A stretch of 64,000 bases of DNA from Dyella sp. C9. GTDB taxonomy: Bacteria; Pseudomonadota; Gammaproteobacteria; Xanthomonadales; Rhodanobacteraceae. The notes below the pieces were generated by a model. The model was not told where the DNA came from and searched no databases. It worked only from the letters and a program-made list of their open reading frames with translations. The position numbers and the translations under genes were made by a program. The stretch spans positions 1 to 64,000 of the forward strand of contig NZ_QIRF01000015.1 in the NCBI RefSeq assembly GCF_003332825.1, in the 5' to 3' direction. Within the stretch, counting starts at the first letter, position 1. The number at the start of each line of letters is the position of its first letter. Shown here piece after piece: positions 56,996-64,000 of this stretch.

Positions 56996-57337
56996 ATGAG
57001 CACGAACCCACTGGCCAGCCAGCACTGCACACCCCGCAAGGGCAAGGAGCACGCGCTGGACACCACCCGCATCCACGAACTGCTTGCCGCGCTGCCCGGC
57101 TGGAAACTGGGCGCCGACGGCAAAGCCATCATCAAGGATTTCAAGTTCCCCGACTTCCACCACACGCTGGGCTTCATCAATGCGGTCGGCTTCATGGCCA
57201 ACCAGGAAGACCATCACCCCGACCTCCAGGCGGGCTACGGCCATTGCGAGGTGCTCTGGTCCACCCATGACGTCGGCGGCCTCTCGCTCAACGACTTCAT
57301 CTGCGCTGCCCGCGTCGAAGCCCTGCTCGAGCATTGA
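56996..57337 (+). CDS. phhB: pterin-4a-carbinolamine dehydratase
   Basis: Recycles the pterin cofactor of aromatic amino-acid hydroxylases. The 113-residue protein has the family core FKFPDFHHTLGFINAVGFMANQEDHHPDL and the later YGHCEVLWSTHDVGGLSLND with active-site histidines. Phenylalanine hydroxylase itself is not in the window. GGAG lies about 9 bp before ATG 56996. Confidence 0.93.
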   Translation: MSTNPLASQHCTPRKGKEHALDTTRIHELLAALPGWKLGADGKAIIKDFKFPDFHHTLGFINAVGFMANQEDHHPDLQAGYGHCEVLWSTHDVGGLSLNDFICAARVEALLEH

Positions 57338-57351
57338 GCACGCCGCGCACC

Positions 57352-58863
57352 ATGCATCGCCTGGCTGCCGCGACCGGCTTCCTGCTGGCCGTGGCGGTCC
57401 TGCTCTGGTGCATGGCGACGATTTCCGCGTGGGTCACCCGCGGCCAGCTTTCGCATGACGCCCAGGCGACCTGGACCACGCTGCGCCAAGGCCAGCCGCT
57501 GTGGAGCTGGACCTTGCGCCAGCCCGCCGACGTGGTGGCTCGAAGGGTATTTGGCTCGGCCATCCTCGCGAACCGCAGCGAGGGGCTGGAGTTCACCAGC
57601 CCGGATGGCTCGCCCTTCGAAGTGGGGTTGCCGCTGGCCGCGCCGGTCGACCTCGCCCACTGGCCATGGCTGCAACTGCGCCTGCACGGCAGCGCCACCG
57701 GAAGCCTCGGCCTGAGCTACCAGACCACCGAGCATGGCCTGCGCTGCGACGCCGACGATGCGGCCACGCTTGCCCCCGGCAGTGCCGAGCCGAGGATCGA
57801 CCTGCGCAGCCTGCGCTGGCGCAGCGCGGACGGCACCACGTGCCCGCCGCCGGGTGCGGTCATGTACCTGCTGCGCCTGCGCCTGCAGATTCCCGCGCAC
57901 GCCAGCCTGCAGATTGGCGAAGCCAGCTTGCTGGCCACCACCCCGATCCGCCTGCCCGAACACATCGCTGTCGACGCAGCCGATATCCACCTGCCGCTGG
58001 CCCTTGAAGACGGGCGCCGGGCACTGGCCGCTCCCGGCGACTGGAGCGCCCCGGTGGTCCGGCTGCCCGCCCATGCATCGGCCGAGGCCATGCTGATCCT
58101 GCGCGACCTGGCGCTGGAGCGCTGGCCTGCGGCCGTGGTACTGCCGTTTGGCCAGCCCCTGCAATCGGCGGGCGGGAGCCCCTGGCCACTCTGGCTGGAC
58201 TGGCTGGCCCTCGTGCTGTACCTGGTTGCTCTGGTATGGCTGCTGCGTCGCCAGACGGTTGAGATTCAGCACCCCTGGCTGGAAGTGGCCGCCATCGCCG
58301 CCGGCCCACTCTGGCTGATCGCCGGGTTGCGCTGGGGTAGCCAGGCCTCGATCCCGGGCGTAGTGGCCTTCGTCGCGGCTTTAACATACGCAGGCATCAG
58401 CGAATGGCGCAGGCGGCCGACCTACTGGTCCTGGCTACCCCAACGGCGCGCGGAATGGTGGTGGCCGCTACTGCCACTCCCGGTGGCGTTTGCACTGACC
58501 CTGCTCGACGGACACGGGCTGACCCACCTGCCCTGGGCGCACGTCGCCGCGTACTTCGGCTGGGCACTGCTGCAGCAATGGGCCATGCTGGCCATCGTGA
58601 TGGGCCGCCTGCAGCACACCCGGCTGCCCCGGCCGGTGATCATCCTGCTGACAGCCGGGCTATTTGCCCTGCTGCACACGCCCAACGGCACCCTGATGCA
58701 GCTGTGCCTGCTGGCTGAACTATGGTGGGCCTGGTGCTTCATGCGGGCACCCCGGCTGGTGCCCATCGCGGTGGCCCACGCGCTTTCCGCCCTGCTGGTG
58801 GAAAGCGCGCTTACCGGCCACTTACTGCGCTCACTTGAGGTCGGAGCGCGCTTTTTCCTGTAG
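57352..58863 (+). CDS. CPBP-like intramembrane protein with large N-terminal extracytoplasmic domain
   Basis: A 503-residue protein. One N-terminal membrane segment (AAATGFLLAVAVLLWCMATISAW) is followed by about 240 residues of beta-rich, probably periplasmic sequence, then about eight membrane segments. The last third looks like a CPBP (Abi) intramembrane protease region, with FALLHTPNG and AVAHALSALLV carrying the two expected histidines; the EExxxR motif reads QQ in GWALLQQWAM, so activity is doubtful. A TTG start at 57334 overlapping phhB is an alternative to ATG 57352. Its last 33 bases overlap rluC on the other strand. Confidence 0.7.
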   Translation: MHRLAAATGFLLAVAVLLWCMATISAWVTRGQLSHDAQATWTTLRQGQPLWSWTLRQPADVVARRVFGSAILANRSEGLEFTSPDGSPFEVGLPLAAPVDLAHWPWLQLRLHGSATGSLGLSYQTTEHGLRCDADDAATLAPGSAEPRIDLRSLRWRSADGTTCPPPGAVMYLLRLRLQIPAHASLQIGEASLLATTPIRLPEHIAVDAADIHLPLALEDGRRALAAPGDWSAPVVRLPAHASAEAMLILRDLALERWPAAVVLPFGQPLQSAGGSPWPLWLDWLALVLYLVALVWLLRRQTVEIQHPWLEVAAIAAGPLWLIAGLRWGSQASIPGVVAFVAALTYAGISEWRRRPTYWSWLPQRRAEWWWPLLPLPVAFALTLLDGHGLTHLPWAHVAAYFGWALLQQWAMLAIVMGRLQHTRLPRPVIILLTAGLFALLHTPNGTLMQLCLLAELWWAWCFMRAPRLVPIAVAHALSALLVESALTGHLLRSLEVGARFFL

Positions 58864-59844
58864 GTGCTCCTGCAGACGCCGGATTCTTTTTCCTTTCACG
58901 GCAAGCACATCCAGGAAATCCTTCAAGTCCTCTGGCATCGGCGCGGAGAAGCTATAGGCGCGCCCATCCAACTCAAAACTCATGTGCGAGGCGTGCAGGA
59001 ACAGGCGATTGAGGCCCAGCTCCTTGAATTTCTTGTTCATCTCCTTGTCGCCGTACTTGGGATCGCCCGCCAGCGGGTGCTCCACATGCGCGGCATGCAC
59101 GCGAATCTGGTGAGTGCGCCCCGTACCCAGCGTTGCCTGCATCAGGCGAGCGCTGGGGTACTGCTCCATTTCCTGGAAAAAAGTGAGTGACGGCTTGCCG
59201 TTATCGGACACTCTTACCATGCGTTCTCCGCCCTGGAGCACCGATTTCTGCAGCGGGGCGTTGACGCTGAACTTCGCCTTGCGCGGGTGGCCGACCATCA
59301 GGCACAGGTACTGCTTGGTCACCGTGCCTTCGCGAATGGCCGCCTGCAGGCCGGTGAGGCCGGCCCGGGTCTTGGCGAACACCAGCACGCCGCTGGTATC
59401 GCGGTCAAGGCGATGGACCAGCTCCAGGTGCTCGTTCGGACGGGCCGCGCGCAACAACTCGATCGCCCCATGGCTGACCCCGCTGCCACCATGACTGGCG
59501 ATGCCGGCCGGCTTGTCGATGGCGAGGAAATGCTTGTCCTCGAAAATGATCGACTCAGTGATCGCTGAGACAAGCCCCGGCGCAGGGCCCTTTCCCACCG
59601 CCTTTTCGGCCACTCGCACCGGCGGAATACGCAGCGTATCGCCCGCCGCGAGACGCGTATCGGGCTTCGCACGCTTGCCGTTCACCCGCACCTGCCCGGT
59701 GCGCAGCAAACGGTAGATCATGCTCTTCGGAACCCCCTTGAGCAGGGTGACGAGCGCATTGTCGATGCGCTGACCGTCCCGCTCGGGACCAATCTCGACT
59801 TGACGCACACCGTGAGGTGCGTCCGGGGAAGTTGCCGTCTGCAT
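58831..59844 (-). CDS. rluC: 23S rRNA pseudouridine synthase RluC
   Basis: Makes several pseudouridines in 23S rRNA. The 337-residue protein has an S4 domain (GQRIDNALVTLLKGVPKSMIYRLLRTGQVRVNGKR region) and the catalytic D147 in ELVHRLDRDTSGVLVFAK, then GRTHQIRVHAAHVEHPLAGDPKYG. ATG 59844 fits the family; the frame is open far upstream without homology. It diverges from rne, the same arrangement as in E. coli. Its 3' end overlaps the CPBP-like gene by 33 bp, tail to tail. Confidence 0.95.
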   Translation of the reverse strand: MQTATSPDAPHGVRQVEIGPERDGQRIDNALVTLLKGVPKSMIYRLLRTGQVRVNGKRAKPDTRLAAGDTLRIPPVRVAEKAVGKGPAPGLVSAITESIIFEDKHFLAIDKPAGIASHGGSGVSHGAIELLRAARPNEHLELVHRLDRDTSGVLVFAKTRAGLTGLQAAIREGTVTKQYLCLMVGHPRKAKFSVNAPLQKSVLQGGERMVRVSDNGKPSLTFFQEMEQYPSARLMQATLGTGRTHQIRVHAAHVEHPLAGDPKYGDKEMNKKFKELGLNRLFLHASHMSFELDGRAYSFSAPMPEDLKDFLDVLAVKGKRIRRLQEHLQEKARSDLK

Positions 59845-60185
59845 TGAAAAAAACCTGACGAAATAGGATACTCGGCCGGCGCTTTCATCCCGCCCTACCG
59901 AAGTTCGGATGGAGTCGGGAAGCCCGCTCGTGACGTCGGCGAGGATAGCGCCGGTCGCCTTCTCTGGCAGCCGGTCGCTGCTCCCTTTCATCGTAACGGT
60001 TCGGGTGGCCGTTGTCCGGTTCCTGAGGGGTTCCGGGGCGGCAGGCGCATTGCCACGAATCATCCCGGCACCGGAAACGATGCCGACATGTTGCCGCTTA
60101 ACCGCAGCGGCGCGATCCCCGGCAGGCCGCCGAAGTACGGCGCCACCGCGGCACGCGACGCGCGGCAAGCCGAGGAAAAAATACA
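59845..60185 (+). promoter_or_regulatory. rluC/rne divergent region and rne leader
   Basis: 341 bp with no protein-coding character. In E. coli the rne message has a structured leader of about 360 nt through which RNase E controls its own level; the length here invites the same idea. GC-rich self-complementary stretches are present, for example GGCAGGC/GCCGCC blocks. GAGGA at 60171-60175 is the rne ribosome-binding site. No promoter was fixed. Confidence 0.5.
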
Positions 60186-63100
60186 ATGAAACGTATGTTG
60201 ATCAACGCAACTCAGCGTGAAGAGTTGCGTGTGGCCATTGTCGATGGCCAGACCCTTTACGATCTAGACATTGAAATCCCTTCCCGCGAACAGAAAAAGG
60301 CCAATATCTACAAGGGCCGCATCACTCGCGTCGAACCGTCGCTTGAAGCCTGTTTCGTCGACTATGGCGCCGAGCGCCATGGCTTCCTGCCGCTGAAGGA
60401 AATCGCCCGCGAGTACTTCACTCCCGGGCTGGACCCCAACAAGGCCAACATCCGTGACCTCATCAAGGAAGGTCACGAGGTGGTCGTGCAGGTGGAGAAG
60501 GAAGAGCGCGGCAACAAGGGTGCCGCCCTGACCACCTTCATCAGCCTTGCCGGCCGCTACATGGTGCTGATGCCGAACAACCCGAAGGCGGGTGGCGTTT
60601 CGCGTCGCATCGAAGGCGAAGACCGCCAGGCGCTGAAGGAAGCGCTGGACCATCTCACCGTGCCCGACGACGTCGGCCTGATCGTGCGCACCGCCGGCCT
60701 CGGCCGCGACGCCGAAGAGCTGCAGTGGGATCTCGACTACCTGCTGCAGCTGTGGAAGGCCATTTCCGGCGCGGCCCAGGCCCAGAAGGCCCCGTTCCTG
60801 ATCTACCAGGAATCGAAGCTGTTCATCCGCGCCCTGCGCGACTACCTGCGTAGCGACATCGGCGAGATCCTCATCGACGAGGAATCGCTGTACAACGACG
60901 CACGGGAGTTCATGCAGCAGGTCATGCCGACGGCCCTGCGCAAGCTCAAGCTGTACCGCGACGACACCCCGTTGTTCTCGCGCTACCAGATCGAGACCCA
61001 GATCGAGAGTGCGTTCGACCGCCAGGTCCGGCTGCCCTCCGGCGGCTCGATCGTGATCGACCAGACCGAAGCCCTCACCGCCATCGACATCAACTCGTCG
61101 AAGGCCACCAAGGGCAGCGACATCGAGGAAACGGCATTCAACACCAACCTCGAAGCCGCGGTCGAGATCGCCCGCCAGCTGCGCATCCGCGACGCCGGTG
61201 GCCTGATCGTGATCGACTTCATCGACATGGACAGCCCCAAGCACCAGCGCGAGGTGGAAGAACGCCTCAAGGACGCACTAAAGCTGGACCGCGCCCGCGT
61301 GCAGGTTGGCCGCATCAGCCGCTTCGGCCTGCTGGAGATGTCACGCCAGCGCCTGCGTCCCAGCCTGGGCGAAGCCACCCAGATCGTCTGCCCGCGCTGC
61401 GAAGGCCACGGCCATATCCGCGGCGTGGAGTCGCTGGCTCTCTCGACGCTGCGACTGATCGAAGAGCACGCCATGAAGGACAACACCGGCCAGGTGCTGG
61501 TGCAGGCACCACCGAGCGTGGCCAACTTCATGCTCAACGAAAAGCGCGCCAGCGTGGTCGAGATCGAGCTGCGCAACAAGGTCCATGTGGTGATCGTGGC
61601 CGACGACAAGCTCGAGACGCCGCACATCGAGATCCAGCGCATCCGTGAATCGGAGATGGGCGAGCACAGCAAGCCCAGCTACGAGCGTCTCACCGCGGTC
61701 GAAGCCACCCCGGTGCCCAAGATGGGCCAGACCCTGGGCAGCAGCGAACAGCCGGCCGTCAGCGGCATCGTGCCGTCCACACCTGCCCCGTTGCGCGAAG
61801 AAACCGCCCCGGCTCCGGTCGCGGCGGCCCCGTCGCAGCCCGCGCGCCAGCCCGCGGCCGCCCCGGCTCCGGCCGGTGGCGTGATCGCCCGCCTGGTCGG
61901 ATGGTTCCGTGGCACCTCGGCTCCGGCCGCAACCCCGGCCCCGGTCGCCACCAAGCCCGAACCGACCCAGGCCAGCAACGCCCGCGGCAACCGCCGCGAC
62001 GAGCGCGGCCGCGGCAACCAGGCCAGCCAGGCGCAAGGCAACCGCCAGCAGCAGGCTCGCCGCGAACAGCCGCAGCAGCCCCAGAAGGGCCAGGGTCAGC
62101 AGCAGGCCAAGGGCAACCGCCAGCAGCAGCCTCGCGGCAGCGAGCAGGCTCAACAGCAGCCGCGCCAGCCGCAGCAGGCACAGGGCAGCAAGCCCCCGCA
62201 GGAAGCACGCCAGCCCCAGGCCAAGGGTGATGCCGCCCAGGCGCAGAACGAACAGCGCAAGCAGCAACAGCCGCGCCAAGAACAGGCGCCGCGCCAGCCA
62301 CGCGCCGCACAGCCCCAGCCAAGCCAGGGCGCCGCAGGCGCGGCCGCACCGACCGTCGCCGCCCAGGCCACTGATCGCCCGGCAGCCGCTCCGCTCACCG
62401 ACGCCGCCAAGGAAGCAGCAGTGACCGCCCCGGTAGTGACCGAGGCCAGGGCCGACACCGAGGCCGCCGCCGGCGCCACGCTGGAAGCCGAAGGTGGGCA
62501 GTCGCGCCGCCGCCGCGGACGTCGCGGCGGTCGCCGTCGCCGTCGCCATGAGGACGCCGCACTGGCCAATGCCTCTGGCCACGACGAGGCTGCAGACGAT
62601 ATCGACCTCGATGACGAGGATCGCAGCGTGGCAGTCGCCGCAGAGACGGAAACCGCCACGCCGGTCGCCACCACGCCAGGTGCCGCCGTCACGGCAGCAA
62701 CTGCGGCCTTCGCTAGCGAGACCGTCATCGCGCAGGTGCAGGAGACGGCACCGGCAATCGCACCGATCGAAACTGCGCCTGTTGCCAACCCGGTCCCCGA
62801 GACCGTGATCAGTGCCGTGGCTCCGTCCTCGTTCAACCTGCCGACGCTGCCGCCGATCCCGGTCAAGCCCGAGCCGGAAGACGCGCCTGAGGTGGTGAAG
62901 ATCGAAGCCACGGCGTTCGTCGCGGAGGAGATCGTCGCCACCCCGGTGGCCCCCTCGATCGAAGTCGCCGCCGAAAACCCGGTCGTGACCACCGACGTGG
63001 AGGCCTCCGCCACTCACGCCCACGAAGTCCAGGCCCCCGCTGCCGAAACGCCGCCCCCCGAGCCCGCCGCCAGCACCTCGCTCGATTTCCATGCACCGGT

Positions 63101-63353
63101 TGAAACGACCACGCATATCGAATCACCGGTGACGATCGCTACGGCGGAAACCGTGACGACCACCGTTGCCCCGACAAGCGAGCCCGCCACGCCAGTGGCT
63201 CCCGCTGAGCCGGTGACCGAGCAGCCAGTGACTCCCCGCCAGGGTGACCTGCTGGCCGGCGCAGCCCGCGAAGCCGCACCCGAGCCGACGGCCGTCGAGC
63301 CCTCCGCCGAGGAGCACGCGGAACACCTGAAGAAGGATGCCTCGCACGGCTGA
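60186..63353 (+). CDS. rne: ribonuclease E
   Basis: Essential endoribonuclease and scaffold of the RNA degradosome. The 1055-residue protein starts [30 protein letters not shown], nearly as in E. coli. It has the S1 domain (about 35-125), the 5' sensor, the DNase I-like catalytic part with [22 protein letters not shown], and the zinc link CPRCEGHG. After about residue 500 it becomes disordered: Gln/Pro/Arg-rich runs, an Arg-rich patch ([18 protein letters not shown]) and a long Ala/Pro/Glu/Thr tail. These would carry RNA- and partner-binding sites. Confidence 0.96.
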   Translation: MKRMLINATQREELRVAIVDGQTLYDLDIEIPSREQKKANIYKGRITRVEPSLEACFVDYGAERHGFLPLKEIAREYFTPGLDPNKANIRDLIKEGHEVVVQVEKEERGNKGAALTTFISLAGRYMVLMPNNPKAGGVSRRIEGEDRQALKEALDHLTVPDDVGLIVRTAGLGRDAEELQWDLDYLLQLWKAISGAAQAQKAPFLIYQESKLFIRALRDYLRSDIGEILIDEESLYNDAREFMQQVMPTALRKLKLYRDDTPLFSRYQIETQIESAFDRQVRLPSGGSIVIDQTEALTAIDINSSKATKGSDIEETAFNTNLEAAVEIARQLRIRDAGGLIVIDFIDMDSPKHQREVEERLKDALKLDRARVQVGRISRFGLLEMSRQRLRPSLGEATQIVCPRCEGHGHIRGVESLALSTLRLIEEHAMKDNTGQVLVQAPPSVANFMLNEKRASVVEIELRNKVHVVIVADDKLETPHIEIQRIRESEMGEHSKPSYERLTAVEATPVPKMGQTLGSSEQPAVSGIVPSTPAPLREETAPAPVAAAPSQPARQPAAAPAPAGGVIARLVGWFRGTSAPAATPAPVATKPEPTQASNARGNRRDERGRGNQASQAQGNRQQQARREQPQQPQKGQGQQQAKGNRQQQPRGSEQAQQQPRQPQQAQGSKPPQEARQPQAKGDAAQAQNEQRKQQQPRQEQAPRQPRAAQPQPSQGAAGAAAPTVAAQATDRPAAAPLTDAAKEAAVTAPVVTEARADTEAAAGATLEAEGGQSRRRRGRRGGRRRRRHEDAALANASGHDEAADDIDLDDEDRSVAVAAETETATPVATTPGAAVTAATAAFASETVIAQVQETAPAIAPIETAPVANPVPETVISAVAPSSFNLPTLPPIPVKPEPEDAPEVVKIEATAFVAEEIVATPVAPSIEVAAENPVVTTDVEASATHAHEVQAPAAETPPPEPAASTSLDFHAPVETTTHIESPVTIATAETVTTTVAPTSEPATPVAPAEPVTEQPVTPRQGDLLAGAAREAAPEPTAVEPSAEEHAEHLKKDASHG

Positions 63354-63367
63354 TCGCCGTGCGTCGC

Positions 63368-63405
63368 ACACAAAAAAGCCGGACCAAGGTCCGGCTTTTT
63401 TGTGT
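63368..63405. terminator. bidirectional terminator between rne and the GacA-like gene
   Basis: A perfect 18-bp stem starting ACACAAAAAAGCCGGACC with a 2-nt AA loop and its mirror ending GGCTTTTTTGTGT. It carries an A-tract and a T-tract, so works in both directions for the convergent genes. Confidence 0.96.
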
Positions 63406-63424
63406 CTTCAGGCCAGGCGTGGAC

Positions 63425-64000
63425 TCAATTGCCGACCTGGTTGTTATGGGTGTCCAATAACCCGTGGATGGTCATCAGGTGAGCCAGGCTGATCACGTGG
63501 TCCACCTGCAGCTTCTCCATCAACCGCTGCTTGTAGGTGGAGACCGTTTTCGGACTCAGGTTGAGCTGCTCGCCGATCGTGGTGAGCGCCTTGCCGCGCA
63601 CCAGCATCATGGCCACCTCAAGCTCGCGGCTGGACAGTGCGTCAAACGGCGAACCTTCACCGTCGAGGGTCGCCAGCGCCAGCTGCTGCGCCACCGACGG
63701 CGCGAGATAGCGTCGACCGAAAGCCACCTGTCGCACTGCGTCCAGCAACTCCTCCGCGGTACAGCCCTTGGTGAGATAACCCAGTGCACCGGCATCGAGC
63801 AGTCGCTTGGGAAACCGCGCATCGTCCACCACCGTCACGATGATGACGTGGGTAGGCAGCTTGGAGCGCGACACCCGCTCCGTCAGCTCGATACCGCTCA
63901 TGCCGGGCATATGCACATCGACCAGGGCAATGTCCGGCGTTCGCGCGCGTATGAGTCGCAGTCCCTCTTCGGCAGTACCTGCCTCACCGCTGATCTGCAT
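63425..64000 (-). CDS. GacA/UvrY-type response regulator (5' end cut)
   Basis: 191 residues of a NarL-family regulator, cut by the window edge: the N-terminal acidic pair of the receiver is missing. The phosphorylation site is in IALVDVHMPGMSG, the conserved Lys in GALGYLTKGCTAEEL, and the LuxR-type HTH in ALSSRELEVAMMLVRGKALTTIGEQLNLSPKTVSTYKQRLMEKL. YLTKG and the HTH are characteristic of GacA/UvrY, the regulator of small RNAs that antagonise CsrA. Convergent with rne across a shared terminator. Confidence 0.9.
   Translation of the reverse strand: MQISGEAGTAEEGLRLIRARTPDIALVDVHMPGMSGIELTERVSRSKLPTHVIIVTVVDDARFPKRLLDAGALGYLTKGCTAEELLDAVRQVAFGRRYLAPSVAQQLALATLDGEGSPFDALSSRELEVAMMLVRGKALTTIGEQLNLSPKTVSTYKQRLMEKLQVDHVISLAHLMTIHGLLDTHNNQVGN

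Noticed and set aside
61341-63116. Arg/Gly/Leu-rich minus-strand frame opposite rne
   Set aside because: Antisense of the repetitive RNase E C-terminal region; no start signals or homology.

Overview
The window is a continuous stretch of GC-rich chromosome (about two-thirds G+C by eye) from a gammaproteobacterium. Gene content and order point to the Xanthomonadales, most likely the Rhodanobacteraceae (Dyella, Rhodanobacter, Luteibacter or Frateuria-like). Supporting points are the folP-glmM and rluC/rne arrangements, both aconitases beside a RpfB-like acyl-CoA ligase, recJ next to a RpfE-like gene, the agmatine deiminase/N-carbamoylputrescine amidase route, and Xanthomonad-style REP sequences. 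No rRNA, tRNA, CRISPR array, prophage or insertion sequence was seen. The genus is inference.

Layout. 1-7.5 kb: a minus-strand run orn-folP-glmM followed by a 2-oxoglutarate oxygenase, divergent from sbcB and a DUF2461 gene, then an OxyR-like regulator. 7.5-16 kb: acnB and acnA diverge from a 430 bp control region; a duplicated, REP-rich gap, a small lipoprotein and fadD follow. 16-22 kb: PilZ protein, DNA polymerase IV, then scpA-scpB-rluB-arsC-like, a tightly packed chromosome-maintenance/RNA-modification operon. 22-27 kb: a sigma-54 activator divergent from an aldehyde dehydrogenase, alcohol dehydrogenase and DUF779 gene, with a visible activator palindrome and a -24/-12 promoter. 27-32.4 kb: omega-amidase plus methionine aminotransferase (translationally overlapped), LysR/azoreductase divergent pair, and an exported YtcJ-like amidohydrolase.

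32.4-45.4 kb is the accessory part and the most interesting. It has a stand-alone LigD-type polymerase, a receiver-only protein, two NarL/FixJ-type response regulators, a membrane histidine kinase, and a set of envelope genes: lipoprotein, glycine-zipper protein, Omp85-like barrel, DUF2950, DUF3300, outer-membrane protein and inner-membrane protein. Six copies of one short palindrome, GTARWWYTAC, sit only in promoter gaps of this cluster, which suggests a self-contained two-component regulon acting on the cell envelope.

45.4-64 kb is mostly core: recJ, a RpfE-like gene, an ABC-F ATPase, a small secreted protein, aguA and aguB (agmatine to putrescine), a TraB-family membrane protein, an exported GH18 chitinase-like enzyme, two monohaem cytochromes c, nfuA, a pterin-4a-carbinolamine dehydratase, a CPBP-like membrane protein overlapping rluC tail to tail, rne with a long leader, and a GacA/UvrY-type regulator cut by the right edge. 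Start codons were chosen from ribosome-binding sites and family alignments from memory; all assignments are by recognition of motifs, without database searches.
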